Program-made: the position numbers and the translations under genes
The notes under the pieces: model-generated
What the model saw: only the letters and a program-made list of their open reading frames with translations
Told to the model about the DNA's origin: nothing
Database searches by the model: none
From: Halomonas sp. YLGW01
GTDB lineage: Bacteria; Pseudomonadota; Gammaproteobacteria; Pseudomonadales; Halomonadaceae
DNA: 64,000 nt
Reading direction: 5' to 3'
Assembly: GCF_014840935.1 (NCBI RefSeq)
Contig: NZ_CP062005.1
Coordinates: 1,612,001 to 1,676,000, forward strand
Shown here: piece by piece, positions 36,057 through 47,472 of the stretch
Layout: each line of letters starts with the position of its first letter
Position numbering within the stretch: the first letter of the stretch is position 1

Positions 36057-36062
36057 GTGCCA
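36057..36062 (-). promoter_or_regulatory. Weak sigma54-like -24 element upstream of ectC
   Basis: TGGCAC on the minus strand (36062-36057) in the ectB-ectC gap matches a -24 element. The GC of a -12 element is not at the canonical distance. A sigma54 promoter upstream of ectC is reported for Halomonas elongata, which is why the site is noted; here the match is incomplete. Confidence 0.25.
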
Positions 36063-36089
36063 TCAAGCTATCGGGTGGCTGACGTCGAC

Positions 36090-37430
<1,341 letters not shown>

Positions 37431-37453
37431 TCACGGAAAATCGAGGGTGAAGC

Positions 37454-38032
37454 TTAGATGCGCTCGGGCTGGAACGGGCCGATGCGCACGAGGTTCTCCG
37501 GGTCATGCTCGCCACCGAGTTGATCGGTGGAGAAGTATTCCCGACTGTTGAGCGGGGCTTGCCAGCGATCGGCGAGGCGGGTGAAGAGCCCCCACGAGGC
37601 GGCGTTATCCGGGGTGATGGTTGTCTCGAGATGGCGCACATCGGTGAGTTCGGGACGACTCATCACCGCCTCGACGAGTCGACGCGCCAGGCCGGTGCCG
37701 CGTGCCTTCTCGCCCACGGCGACCTGCCAGAGGAAGTAGGTATCCGGCGCATTGCTCTTCACGTACCCGGATACGAAGCCGACGATCTCGCCTTCCTCGT
37801 TGGTGGCTACGGCGCAGGTATCGCGAAACTGGGTGGCCAGCAGCAGGTAGGCGTAAGCAGAGTTGACATCCAGCGGCGGGCAGGACTTGACCAGCTCATA
37901 GATGCCCCAGCCGTCGTCCGGGTTGGGCTTGCGGATGAACAGTGGTGTCTTGGCATTTCCCACCACGGCATCGGCCACACTTGGGCGGGCCAGCTCGGCT
38001 GAGGTCGTGAAGGGCTGCGTCGATACGTTCAT
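37454..38032 (-). CDS. ectA: L-2,4-diaminobutyric acid acetyltransferase
   Basis: GNAT enzyme of 192 aa that acetylates the gamma-amino group of diaminobutyrate, the second step of ectoine synthesis. Core features: FIRKPNPDDGWGIYELVKSCPPLDVNSAYAYLLL, and the acetyl-CoA loop VAVGEKARGTGLARRL. It is the first gene of ectABC. The ATG at 38032 has only a weak ribosome site. A good sigma70 promoter lies 34-62 bp upstream. Confidence 0.97.
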   Translation of the reverse strand: MNVSTQPFTTSAELARPSVADAVVGNAKTPLFIRKPNPDDGWGIYELVKSCPPLDVNSAYAYLLLATQFRDTCAVATNEEGEIVGFVSGYVKSNAPDTYFLWQVAVGEKARGTGLARRLVEAVMSRPELTDVRHLETTITPDNAASWGLFTRLADRWQAPLNSREYFSTDQLGGEHDPENLVRIGPFQPERI

Positions 38033-38065
38033 AGATATGCTTCGCTATTGGCGAATTTGCGCATG

Positions 38066-38094
38066 AGCATAACAAAGGGTTATGCAAAGTTCAA
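38066..38094 (-). promoter_or_regulatory. Sigma70-type promoter of ectABC
   Basis: On the minus strand TTGAAC (38094-38089) and TATGCT (38071-38066) are separated by 17 bp, with the -10 about 34 bp upstream of the ectA ATG. The surrounding region is AT-rich. A sigma38-dependent start described for H. elongata ectA may also exist here but I could not place it. Confidence 0.65.
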
Positions 38095-38238
38095 AGAAGC
38101 CTTTATCACGATGCGCAAAATCCATAAGGGGTAATTATGGGCTTGCCCCGATCCCGGCATTCGGCGGCCTGACCCTATGCAAACCTACCGATTTAGCATA
38201 GCGCAGCTCACCCTGCTGCGCGTGATCCCTGTTTATAC

Positions 38239-38267
38239 AAAAAGGCCACCCCGCACGAGGTGGCCTT
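38239..38267 (-). terminator. Rho-independent terminator of gor
   Basis: AAAGGCCACC (38241-38250) pairs with GGTGGCCTTT (38258-38267), a 10-bp stem. On the minus strand it is followed by TTTTTG. It lies about 50 bp beyond the gor stop, insulating ectABC from it. Confidence 0.85.
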
Positions 38268-38315
38268 TGACTCTAGCGAGCAACGAGACATGTCGCTGTC
38301 GACATGGTCACGGCT

Positions 38316-39677
38316 TCAGCGTCGCGTCACGCTGCGCATGGTGACAAACTCTTCGGCACCGGTGGGATGAATACCCACGGTGGCATCGAAGTCGGCCTTG
38401 GTCAGGCGGGCGCGCACGGCAATGGCGATACCCTGGATCAGTTCGCCGGCGTCCTCGCCCACCATGTGGGCCCCCAGCACGCGGTCGCTGGCATCGTCGA
38501 CGATCAGCTTCATCAAGCAGCGCTCGTCACTGCCGGACAGGGTGTGCTTCATCGGCTTGAAGTCGGCGACATAGACGCGGATCGCCTCGTATTCGGCGCG
38601 GGCATCCTCTTCCGACAGGCCCACGGTGCCGATATTCGGATGGCAGAACACCGCGGTGGCGATGCTTGAATAGTCCAGGGGCTTGGGTGCGCTGTCACCG
38701 TAATGGTGCTGGACGAGCTGCATGGCTTCTTCCAGAGCGACCGGCGTCAGCTCCGGACCGCTCGTCACGTCACCCAATGCCAGGATCGACGGCGTCGAGG
38801 TCTCGAAGCGCTCGTTGATGGCGATCTTGCCGTCCCTCTCGAGGGCGATATCGAGCTTGTCGAGACCCAGGCCTGCGAGGTGAGGCTTGCGGCCGGTAGC
38901 CGACAGCACGGCGTCGACCTCGAGCGTCTCGCCGCTGGTCAGAGTGACTCGGTAGGCATCGCCCTCGACATCGATGCGTTCGATGTTGGTCTCGAAGTGC
39001 AGGTTGACGCCCTTCTTGGCCATCTCGTCACGGGTGAACTCGCGCACTTCGCGGTCGAAACCGCGCAGGAAGAGCTCGCCTCGATAGACCAGATGCGATT
39101 CGCTGCCCAGGCCATTGAAGATGCTGGCGAACTCGACAGCGATGTACCCCCCGCCCAGGACCAGGAAGCGCTCGGGGAAACTGTCCAGGTCGAAGACCTG
39201 GTTGGAATTCAGCACATGTTCGTTGCCCGGGAAGTCCGGCACCCAGGGCCAGCCGCCTGTGGCGACCAGAATCTTCTCGGCGCTGATGGTGTCGCCGTTG
39301 ACCTCGACATGGTGAGCATCGACCACCGTGGCACGGCCGTTGATCAGGCGCACGTTGGCGTTGTCGAGCAGGCGACCGTAGATGCCGTTGAGGCGCTTGA
39401 TCTCCTCGATCTTGTTGTCGCGCAGGGTCGCCCAGTCGAACCGCGGCGCCTGCGGAAGCTGCCAGCCGAAGCCGGCGCTGTCGTGGAAGGCCTCCTGGAA
39501 GTGCGCCGCGTAGGAATACAGTTTCTTGGGCACGCAGCCCACGTTGACGCAGGTGCCGCCGAGATAGCGGTCTTCCGCGATGGCGACCCGAGCACCCGTG
39601 GCGGCAGCGGTGCGGGCGGCACGAACACCGCCGGACCCTGCGCCAATGACGAAGAGGTCGTAATCGAACTGGGACAC
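38316..39677 (-). CDS. gor: Glutathione-disulfide reductase, GTG start
   Basis: FAD enzyme of 453 aa (E. coli Gor is 450) that regenerates glutathione using NADPH. FAD loop GAGSGGVRAA near the N-terminus, redox-active disulfide in GGTCVNVGCVPKK, NAD(P) loop LGGGYIAVEFASIFNGLG, and the active-site GIHPTGAEEF at the C-terminus. The start is a GTG at 39677 (reads SQFDYDLFVIG after it), 7 bp after CAGGAG. An ATG-started frame further upstream (39863) has 62 extra residues unlike the family. Confidence 0.93.
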   Translation of the reverse strand: MSQFDYDLFVIGAGSGGVRAARTAAATGARVAIAEDRYLGGTCVNVGCVPKKLYSYAAHFQEAFHDSAGFGWQLPQAPRFDWATLRDNKIEEIKRLNGIYGRLLDNANVRLINGRATVVDAHHVEVNGDTISAEKILVATGGWPWVPDFPGNEHVLNSNQVFDLDSFPERFLVLGGGYIAVEFASIFNGLGSESHLVYRGELFLRGFDREVREFTRDEMAKKGVNLHFETNIERIDVEGDAYRVTLTSGETLEVDAVLSATGRKPHLAGLGLDKLDIALERDGKIAINERFETSTPSILALGDVTSGPELTPVALEEAMQLVQHHYGDSAPKPLDYSSIATAVFCHPNIGTVGLSEEDARAEYEAIRVYVADFKPMKHTLSGSDERCLMKLIVDDASDRVLGAHMVGEDAGELIQGIAIAVRARLTKADFDATVGIHPTGAEEFVTMRSVTRR

Positions 39678-39828
39678 ATTGATCTCCTGAATACTGGAAC
39701 CGAAAAAGCGATGCGAGGATGATAACAGTGATGAGTGGCTGCCGGGAGGTACCACCATGACCGCATGGCAGCGACACGAAACGACGCGCCGACGATACAG
39801 CGACCGCCGAGACAAGGGTTCGACCACG

Positions 39829-40485
39829 ATGATGGATGACATACAGCAACTGCTGGAACGCAATCGCGATTGGGCCCAGGGAGTACAGGAGCAGGATCCC
39901 GAGTTCTTTACCCGTCTCTCGGAGCAGCAGAATCCGGATTATCTCTGGATAGGGTGCTCGGACTCTCGGGTGCCAGCGAACCAGATCATCGACCTGCCGC
40001 CCGGCGAGGTCTTTGTCCATCGTAACGTCGCCAACCTCTTGCATCACAACGACATGAATGCCCTGTCGGTGGTGCAGTACGCGGTGGATGTGCTTGAGGT
40101 CAAGCACATCATGATTGTGGGTCACTATGGCTGCGGTGGCATCAAGGCCGCCGTCTCCGGAGGCGAATGTGGGATCGTCGACTACTGGTTGCACAGCGTG
40201 CGAGAACTTTACAGTCGTCATCGCGGTGCCTTGGAGTCGCTGCCCCTCGAGCAGCAGGTCGATCGCATGTGCGAGCTCAACGTCAAGTCCCAGGTCGATA
40301 ACCTCTGCCGGACCAAGATTATTCAGCGCGCCTGGCAGCGGGGCCAGCCACTGGCGGTGCACGGCTGGGTCTATGGGCTGAACGACGGGCGCGTGACCGA
40401 CCTGGCTTGCACCGTGCAAGGCCTCGATCAGGTGCCGCAGCTGTATCGCGTCGATCGCTTGGTGCCTGCCGACCCGGCCGATTAA
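39829..40485 (+). CDS. can: Beta-class carbonic anhydrase
   Basis: Zinc enzyme of 218 aa interconverting CO2 and bicarbonate; cytosolic. Zinc and catalytic residues are in IGCSDSRVP (Cys, Asp, Arg) and GHYGCGG (His, Cys). Close to E. coli Can in sequence pattern (VVQYAVDVLEV, AWQRGQPLAVHGWVYGL). Two adjacent ATGs (39829, 39832) follow AAGGG; a start at 39757 would add an unrelated basic N-terminus. It is divergent from gor. Confidence 0.94.
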   Translation: MMDDIQQLLERNRDWAQGVQEQDPEFFTRLSEQQNPDYLWIGCSDSRVPANQIIDLPPGEVFVHRNVANLLHHNDMNALSVVQYAVDVLEVKHIMIVGHYGCGGIKAAVSGGECGIVDYWLHSVRELYSRHRGALESLPLEQQVDRMCELNVKSQVDNLCRTKIIQRAWQRGQPLAVHGWVYGLNDGRVTDLACTVQGLDQVPQLYRVDRLVPADPAD

Positions 40486-40540
40486 CCTCCTGCTTCACAC
40501 CTGTCATGCACCGGCTGATTCGTCGGGCGCATGACGCCTC

Positions 40541-40552
40541 TCGAAATTTCGA
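40541..40552. repeat. Perfect 12-bp palindrome upstream of the peptide transporter
   Basis: TCGAAATTTCGA at 40541-40552, about 110 bp upstream of the binding-protein gene. It may be an operator; no regulator can be named. Confidence 0.35.
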
Positions 40553-40660
40553 TTGTCCCCGTTTGTCGCGACTCTCTAAGGTGTTGCAGAGCCCTTGCCC
40601 CTGCGGGGCTGCACAACAACCTCATAACGCAGTCGACAACAATCAGAATTGGGGACCTAC

Positions 40661-42235
40661 ATGATCTTCCGCAAAACCCTGCTGGCCGCCACGATCGGGG
40701 CCACGATGAGTGCCGCTGCCCTGCTGCCGGCCACTGCCGCCGCCGACACAACGCTGCGCATGGCCTACGATGCCGACCCGGTCTCGCTCGATATCCATGA
40801 GCAGCTCTCCGGTGGCATCCTGCAGTTGTCCCACATGAGCTTCGATCCGCTGGTGCGCTGGACCCAGGATCTCGAATTCGAGCCCCGCCTTGCCACCGGT
40901 TGGGAACAGGTCGATGACACCACCATGCGCATGACGCTGCGGGAAGGCGTCGAATTCCACAGCGGCAATGCCTTCACCGCCGACGACGTGGTGTGGACCA
41001 TCGAGCGTCTCAAGCAGAGCCCGGACTTCAAGGCGATCTTCGAACCGGTCGCCGAGGTCACCGCGGTCGACAGCCATACCGTGGAGCTCACCACCAAGGC
41101 GCCCTACCCGCTGCTGCTGAATCTGGCGACCTATATCTTCCCGATGGATAGCCAGTACTACAGTGGCACCGATGCCGACGGCGACCCGAAGGACGAGATC
41201 GTCAAGAACGGCAACTCCTACGCCTCGCGCCACCTGTCCGGCACCGGCCCCTTCGAGGTCACCGAACGCCAGCAGGGCGTGCGCCTCGCTTTCGAGCGCA
41301 ATGAGAACTACTGGGACGAGGCCTCTCCGGGCAACGTCGACAAGATCGTCATGACCCCCATCAGCGAGAACGCCACCCGCGTGGCCGCCCTGCTTTCCGG
41401 GGATGTCGATTTCATCGCCCCGGTGCCGCCCAACGACCTGGACCGTATCCGCGATGACGAGGACGTCCAGCTGGTCACCATGTCCGGGACCCGGATCATT
41501 CTGTTCCACATGAACCAGGAACGCGTCGAGGCCTTTCAGGATCCCCGCGTGCGTCAGGCCATCGCCTATGCCATCAACCAGGAAGGCATCGCCGATCGCC
41601 TGATGAAGGGCTTCGCCACCCCGGCGGCCCAGATGTCGCCGGCAGGCTATGCCGGACACGTGGAAAGCCTCGCGCCCCGCTATGACCTGGAGAAGGCCAA
41701 GCAGCTGATGGCCGAGGCCGGCTATGAGGACGGCTTCTCCATCACCATGATGGCCCCCAACAACCGCTACGTGAACGATGCCAAGATCGCCCAGGCGGTG
41801 GCCGCCATGCTGGCCCGTCTCAACATCACGGTCGACCTGAAGACGCTGCCCAAGGCGCAGTACTGGGGCGAGTATGACGACCGCGTGGCCGACATGATGA
41901 TGATCGGCTGGCATGCCGATACCGAGGACACCGCGAACTTCCACGAGTACCTCACCGCTTGCCCGGATGCCGAAACCGGCGCCGGTCAGTACAACGCCGG
42001 CAACTATTGCAACCCGGAGCTCGACAAGCTGGTCGCCGAGGCCAACCTGGAAGTCGACCTGGCCAAGCGCGCCGAGATGCTCCAGCAGCTCGAGCAGACC
42101 CTCTATGACGAGGCGGCCTTCATCCCGCTGCACTGGCAGGACCTGGCCTGGGCATCTGCCTCGAATGTCGACATCGAGCCGATCCTCAACGTCATGAACT
42201 TCCCCTACCTCGGGGATCTGGTCATCGAGGAGTAA
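40661..42235 (+). CDS. Peptide ABC transporter substrate-binding protein (family 5)
   Basis: Protein of 524 aa with a signal peptide (~1-29, ending TAAA before DTTL) and the SBP_bac_5 fold: RMAYDADPVSLDIHEQLSGG, REGVEFHSGNAFTADDVVWTIERLK, FPYLGDLVIEE at the end. It binds di-/oligopeptides (OppA/DppA type) for the four membrane and ATPase subunits that follow. GGGGA lies 6 bp before the ATG at 40661; an upstream in-frame TTG is not supported. Confidence 0.93.
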   Translation: MIFRKTLLAATIGATMSAAALLPATAAADTTLRMAYDADPVSLDIHEQLSGGILQLSHMSFDPLVRWTQDLEFEPRLATGWEQVDDTTMRMTLREGVEFHSGNAFTADDVVWTIERLKQSPDFKAIFEPVAEVTAVDSHTVELTTKAPYPLLLNLATYIFPMDSQYYSGTDADGDPKDEIVKNGNSYASRHLSGTGPFEVTERQQGVRLAFERNENYWDEASPGNVDKIVMTPISENATRVAALLSGDVDFIAPVPPNDLDRIRDDEDVQLVTMSGTRIILFHMNQERVEAFQDPRVRQAIAYAINQEGIADRLMKGFATPAAQMSPAGYAGHVESLAPRYDLEKAKQLMAEAGYEDGFSITMMAPNNRYVNDAKIAQAVAAMLARLNITVDLKTLPKAQYWGEYDDRVADMMMIGWHADTEDTANFHEYLTACPDAETGAGQYNAGNYCNPELDKLVAEANLEVDLAKRAEMLQQLEQTLYDEAAFIPLHWQDLAWASASNVDIEPILNVMNFPYLGDLVIEE

Positions 42236-42248
42236 TCCTCGCCAGCCG

Positions 42249-42272
42249 TGCCGGCCCCACCCGGGGCCGGCA
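42249..42272 (+). other. Intercistronic stem-loop after the binding-protein gene
   Basis: TGCCGGCCCC (42249-42258) and GGGGCCGGCA (42263-42272) form a perfect 10-bp stem with a 4-nt loop and no T-run. Such hairpins commonly protect binding-protein mRNA so that it exceeds the permease message. A second short hairpin, CGCCCC/GGGGCG, lies near 42299-42313. Confidence 0.55.
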
Positions 42273-42348
42273 TCTCACTCGCTAGCGTCGTCTACGTGCG
42301 CCCCGCCGGGGCGTGGGTCGGCGATCCCATGTCTACAGGACGCAATCC

Positions 42349-43395
42349 ATGATTGCCTTTCTGATCAAGCGCCTGTATCACGCCCTGTTGGTGATGTTCG
42401 TCATCAGCGTGATCAGCTTCGCCATCCAGGACAACCTGGGCGATCCTATCCAGCAGATGGTGGGCCAGTCGGTGCCCGAGAGCGAGCGCGAGGTACTGCG
42501 TGAGGAACTCGGGCTTAACGACCCCTTCTATCTCCAGTATCTGCGCTTCGCCAAGAATGCGGCTCAGTTCGACTTCGGCTACTCCTACACCTTCAACGAG
42601 CCCACTACTGAGGTGATCATGCGTCACCTGCCGGCGACCTTGGAGCTGGTGGCGGCGACCACCTTCCTGATCATCCTGCTGTCGGTGCCGATCGGAGTCT
42701 ATAGCGCCATCAAGCCCAGAGCCTGGCTGTCGCGGGCCTTCATGGGCGTCTCGATCGTAGGCATCTCCATTCCGGTGTTCCTGACCGCCATCGTGCTGAT
42801 CCAGCTCTTCGCCATCGGCGTCAGTGTGTCCCCCTTTCCCGCCGATACGGGCTGGGGCGCCTGGCTCAACGGTCTGCTCTCCACAGAAGGCGGCATGCCG
42901 GCCTATGGTCGTGGCGACCCGACCCATGTGGTGGGCACCTGGTACACCAATTTCGCTTCCTTCGAGAGCCTGACCTACCTGGTGCTGCCGTCCATCTCCC
43001 TGGCCTCGATCATGCTGCCGCTGTTCATCCGCCTGATTCGCGCCGAGATGCTCGAGGTGTTGCAGTCAGAGTATGTGAAATTCGCCCGAGCCAAGGGCAT
43101 CTCGCTGCGCCGCATCTACTTCGTGCATGCGCTCAAGAACACCATGCTGCCGGTGATCACCGTGGGAGGCGTACAGATCGGCACCCTGGTGGCCTACACC
43201 ATCCTGACCGAGACGGTATTCCAGTGGCCGGGCATGGGTCTGATGTTCCTCAACGCCATCGAACGTTCGGACATCCCGCTGATCGTGACCTACCTGATGA
43301 TCGTCGGCCTGATCTTCGTGATCACCAACACCCTGGTCGATCTGATCTATGGCCTGGTCAACCCCACCGTCAAGCTCACCGGCAAGCCCGCCTGA
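42349..43395 (+). CDS. Peptide ABC transporter permease (DppB/OppB type)
   Basis: Inner-membrane permease of 348 aa. N-terminal FLIKRLYHALLVMFVISVISF is the typical start, with the TM-proximal GLNDPFYLQYLRF. The EAA loop (SEYVKFARAKGISLRRIYFVHALKNTMLP) contacts the ATPases. The start at 42349 has AGGA 8 bp upstream; a 12-residue extension to 42313 has no support. Partner permease follows after 22 bp. Confidence 0.93.
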   Translation: MIAFLIKRLYHALLVMFVISVISFAIQDNLGDPIQQMVGQSVPESEREVLREELGLNDPFYLQYLRFAKNAAQFDFGYSYTFNEPTTEVIMRHLPATLELVAATTFLIILLSVPIGVYSAIKPRAWLSRAFMGVSIVGISIPVFLTAIVLIQLFAIGVSVSPFPADTGWGAWLNGLLSTEGGMPAYGRGDPTHVVGTWYTNFASFESLTYLVLPSISLASIMLPLFIRLIRAEMLEVLQSEYVKFARAKGISLRRIYFVHALKNTMLPVITVGGVQIGTLVAYTILTETVFQWPGMGLMFLNAIERSDIPLIVTYLMIVGLIFVITNTLVDLIYGLVNPTVKLTGKPA

Positions 43396-43417
43396 GCGAA
43401 GGACAAGAGAGAACGTC

Positions 43418-44353
43418 ATGAGTGAGACAATCGTTCCCGGCCGGTGGGCACGCTTTCGTGATTCCTACCTGCTGTACAGCTTCAAGCGCGACCTGGTGGC
43501 GCAGATCAGCCTCCTGCTGTTCGTGGCCCTGGTGTTCGCCGCCGTCTTCGCCCCCTGGCTGGCGCCGGCCAATCCCTACGATCTGGCCCAGATCGATATC
43601 CTGGCCTCCGAGCTGCCGCCCTTCTGGGTCGACGGCAGCGATCCCGCCTACCTGATGGGTACCGATGCCCAGGGGCGGGATCTGCTCTCCACGATCCTCT
43701 ACGGCGCCCGGGTCTCGTTGATCATCGGCTTCGGGGCCGTGCTGATGCAGGCCGCGCTCGGGGTGAGCTTTGGCCTGATGGCCGGCTACCTGGGCGGTCG
43801 CGTGGATGCCTTCCTGATGCGCCTCGCCGATATTCAGCTGTCCTTCTCGACCCTGATGGTGGCGATCATCGTCGGCGCCCTGGTCAAGGCGATCTTCGGC
43901 GGCGCGACCTTCAGCGAATATGCGGTGCCGCTGCTGGTGCTGATCATCGGCCTGGCCGAATGGCCGCAGTATGCCCGTACCGTGCGCGCCTCGGTGCTGG
44001 CCGAGCGCAGCAAGGAGTATGTCGATGCGGCGCGCGTCATGGGACTCAAGAGTCGGCGCATCATGTTCCGCCATATCCTGCCCAACACCCTGTCGCCGAT
44101 CTTCGTCATCTCGACGGTGCAGGTGGCCAACGCCATCATCTCCGAGGCCGCGCTGTCCTTCCTCGGTCTCGGCATGCCCGAGACGCACCCGTCGCTTGGC
44201 TCCCTGATCAAGTCGGGCTTCGACTACATCCAGTCAGGCTCCTGGTGGATCACCCTGATTCCCGGGGCGGTGCTGGTCATTCTCGTGCTGGTCATCAACC
44301 TGCTGGGCGACTGGCTGCGCGATGTCCTCAATCCACGTCTCTACAAGGGCTGA
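43418..44353 (+). CDS. Peptide ABC transporter permease (DppC/OppC type)
   Basis: Second permease, 311 aa. Visible features are the OppC-type MGTDAQGRDLLSTILYGARVSLIIG and the EAA loop EYVDAARVMGLKSRRIMFRHILPNTLSP, then EAALSFLGLGMPETHPSLG. The start at 43418 (MSETIV) follows the stop of the first permease; the overlapping earlier ATG at 43349 would read through its end. Confidence 0.93.
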   Translation: MSETIVPGRWARFRDSYLLYSFKRDLVAQISLLLFVALVFAAVFAPWLAPANPYDLAQIDILASELPPFWVDGSDPAYLMGTDAQGRDLLSTILYGARVSLIIGFGAVLMQAALGVSFGLMAGYLGGRVDAFLMRLADIQLSFSTLMVAIIVGALVKAIFGGATFSEYAVPLLVLIIGLAEWPQYARTVRASVLAERSKEYVDAARVMGLKSRRIMFRHILPNTLSPIFVISTVQVANAIISEAALSFLGLGMPETHPSLGSLIKSGFDYIQSGSWWITLIPGAVLVILVLVINLLGDWLRDVLNPRLYKG

Positions 44354-44363
44354 GGAGTCACAC

Positions 44364-45382
<1,019 letters not shown>

Positions 45383-45386
<4 letters not shown>

Positions 45387-46444
45387 GCGCTGCCCTCAAC
45401 GAACGCGATACCGACGGCCACTCCTCGACCGAAGCCGCCGCTCCGCTGCTGGAGATCCGCAACCTTCACAAGCGCTTCTCCCTGTCCGGTGATTTTCTCG
45501 AGCAGCTCAAGTTCAAGGGCGGAAAGCTGGTGCGCGAGCAGGAGCACGTTCACGCCATCAATGGCGTCGACCTGGATATCCGCCGGGGAGAGGCCCTGTG
45601 CGTGGTGGGCGAGTCCGGCTGCGGCAAGTCCACGGTGGCACGCACCGTGATGGGCCTGCTGTCCCCGAGTCGCGGCGAGATCCATTATGACGGGGCGCGT
45701 ATCGATCATCTGTCCACCAAGGAACTGCTGCCCTATCGCCAGCGCATGCAGATGATCTTCCAGAACCCCTATGCCTCGCTCAACCCGCGGATGACCATTC
45801 AGCAGACGCTCGAGGAGCCGATTCGCCTGCATCACCCGGACTGGACGACGCAGCAGGTGCAGGATCAGGTGCGCGATGTGATGGCCTCGGTGGGGATCGA
45901 CCCGGACTGGGGCAAGCGCTTCGGACACGAGTTCTCCGGTGGCCAGCGGCAACGCATCGCCATTGCTCGTGCCCTGGCCGTCGACCCCGAGTTCATCGTT
46001 GCCGACGAACCGATCTCGGCACTGGACGTGTCGATCCAGGCGCAGGTACTCAACTTGATGATGGAGGCGCAGCAGCAGCGTAACCTGACCTACCTGTTCA
46101 TCACCCACGATCTTGCCGTGGTGGAACACTTCGGCACCCGCGTCGCCGTCATGTACCTGGGAACCGTGTGCGAGATCGCGCCGACCGGCACCCTCTTTGC
46201 CCGGCCGCGCCATCCCTATACCAAGGCTCTGTTGTCCGCGATCCCCCGACTGGAGGATGATCGCCCGCAGCACATCCGCCTCGAGGGGGAGGTGCCGACC
46301 CCGGTGAGGCTGCCCTCCGGGTGCGTCTTCCACGGCCGCTGTCCGCATGCCAACGAGCGTTGCCGCAAGGAAGTACCGACACTGATCGACGTCGAGGACG
46401 GAGCTCGGGTAGCCTGTCACGGCGTCGAGGAAGGCCGCCTCTGA
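45383..46444 (+). CDS. Peptide ABC transporter ATP-binding protein (DppF/OppF type)
   Basis: Second ATPase, 353 aa. Walker [10 protein letters not shown], signature [15 protein letters not shown], Walker [16 protein letters not shown]-terminal oligo-HPY region [20 protein letters not shown]. Its ATG overlaps the previous stop (ATGA), so the two ATPases are made in equal amounts and form a heterodimer. It is the last gene of the transporter; a LysR gene follows after 75 bp in the same direction. Confidence 0.93.
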
Positions 46445-46519
46445 GGCCGATGGCCCGGGTGGCGGTCAACGCTCCCGGGCGCCACGACTCGAAAGCTCTC
46501 GTCAGACGACTGGAACCCT

Positions 46520-47431
46520 ATGGAATTACGTTGGCTGGAAGACTTCATTGCCCTGGCCCGTACACGACACTTCTCGCGGGCCGCGGATGAACAGAACGTC
46601 ACCCAGCCAACCTTCTCGCGCCGCATCAAGCTGCTCGAGGAGGAGATGGGAACGACGCTGATCAATCGCCAGACTCTCCCGCTGTCACTCACCCCCGCTG
46701 GCGAGGAGTTCCTGGCGCTCTGCGAGCAGACCACCGATCGCATCAGGCTCACCCGCGAACGGATCGCGCGTCTGAACGAGGTACAGTCGCGCCGTCTTCT
46801 TCTGGCGGCTCCCCAGGGCCTGTTGTCGTATTTCCTGCCCGCCTGGCTTGAACAGCAGGCACCGGACCCGCCGATTCAGCTTAACCTGCGGGCCACCTCC
46901 TGGCTGGTGCCCGACTATTTCCAGGCCCTGGAGCGTGGTGAATGCGATCTTGCCGTCAGTTACTGGCCCGTCGGCCGCAGTCCCCTCGAACTCGATACCC
47001 AGGCCTTCGAATACAAGGTGATCGGGCACGAGCGGCTGGTGCCGCTCACGGTGCCGGACGGCTTCGGCCGTCCCCGCTTCACACTGCCTAGCGAACGGCG
47101 CGCGCCCCAGCCCTTGATCGCCTACCATGCCCAGGGCCTGATGCAGGCGACCATCGACGATCACCTGGCCCGTCTGCCCGAACGCTGTCACTTCAATGTG
47201 CTGGCGGAGAGCGTGCAAAGCGGGAATGTCAGGGAGCTGGTGTGCCTGGGGCATGGCCTGGGTTGGGTGCCGGAGGGCATGGTCCGCGAGGACCTGTCCG
47301 CCAAGCGCCTCATGCCGGCGGGCGACGCCCCCTGGAGCATTCCCCTGGAAGTGCGGCTCTATCGCCATCGCGAGGCCCGGCAAAGCGGGCTCGAGCAGTT
47401 CTGGTCGACCGTTGACACGAGCACGTGCTGA
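46520..47431 (+). CDS. LysR-family regulator, HypT/YjiE-like
   Basis: Protein of 303 aa. N-terminal helix-turn-helix MELRWLEDFIALARTRHFSRAADEQNVTQPTFSRRIKLLEEE has the WLxDF and NVTQPTFSRRI pattern of the HypT/YjiE branch, with NRQTLPLSLTPAG after it. The substrate-binding domain follows. E. coli HypT is a hypochlorite-responsive activator; the regulated process here is unknown. Placed between a peptide transporter and a prolidase gene, it may control either. It ends 41 bp before the prolidase ATG. Confidence 0.85.
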   Translation: MELRWLEDFIALARTRHFSRAADEQNVTQPTFSRRIKLLEEEMGTTLINRQTLPLSLTPAGEEFLALCEQTTDRIRLTRERIARLNEVQSRRLLLAAPQGLLSYFLPAWLEQQAPDPPIQLNLRATSWLVPDYFQALERGECDLAVSYWPVGRSPLELDTQAFEYKVIGHERLVPLTVPDGFGRPRFTLPSERRAPQPLIAYHAQGLMQATIDDHLARLPERCHFNVLAESVQSGNVRELVCLGHGLGWVPEGMVREDLSAKRLMPAGDAPWSIPLEVRLYRHREARQSGLEQFWSTVDTSTC

Positions 47432-47472
47432 GCCGCCCTTCTTTCCTTTTCCAAACCCAAGTGAGCGACGTC

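Noticed and set aside
35996-36089. A confident sigma54 promoter before ectC
   Set aside because: TGGCAC is present, but no GC of a -12 element occurs at the required spacing; kept only as a low-confidence element.
40643-42133. Long open frame (about 496 codons) on the minus strand opposite the peptide-binding protein gene
   Set aside because: It is a GC-skew shadow. The plus strand carries a full family-5 binding protein with signal peptide and ribosome site; the minus frame has a composition with no recognisable domain.
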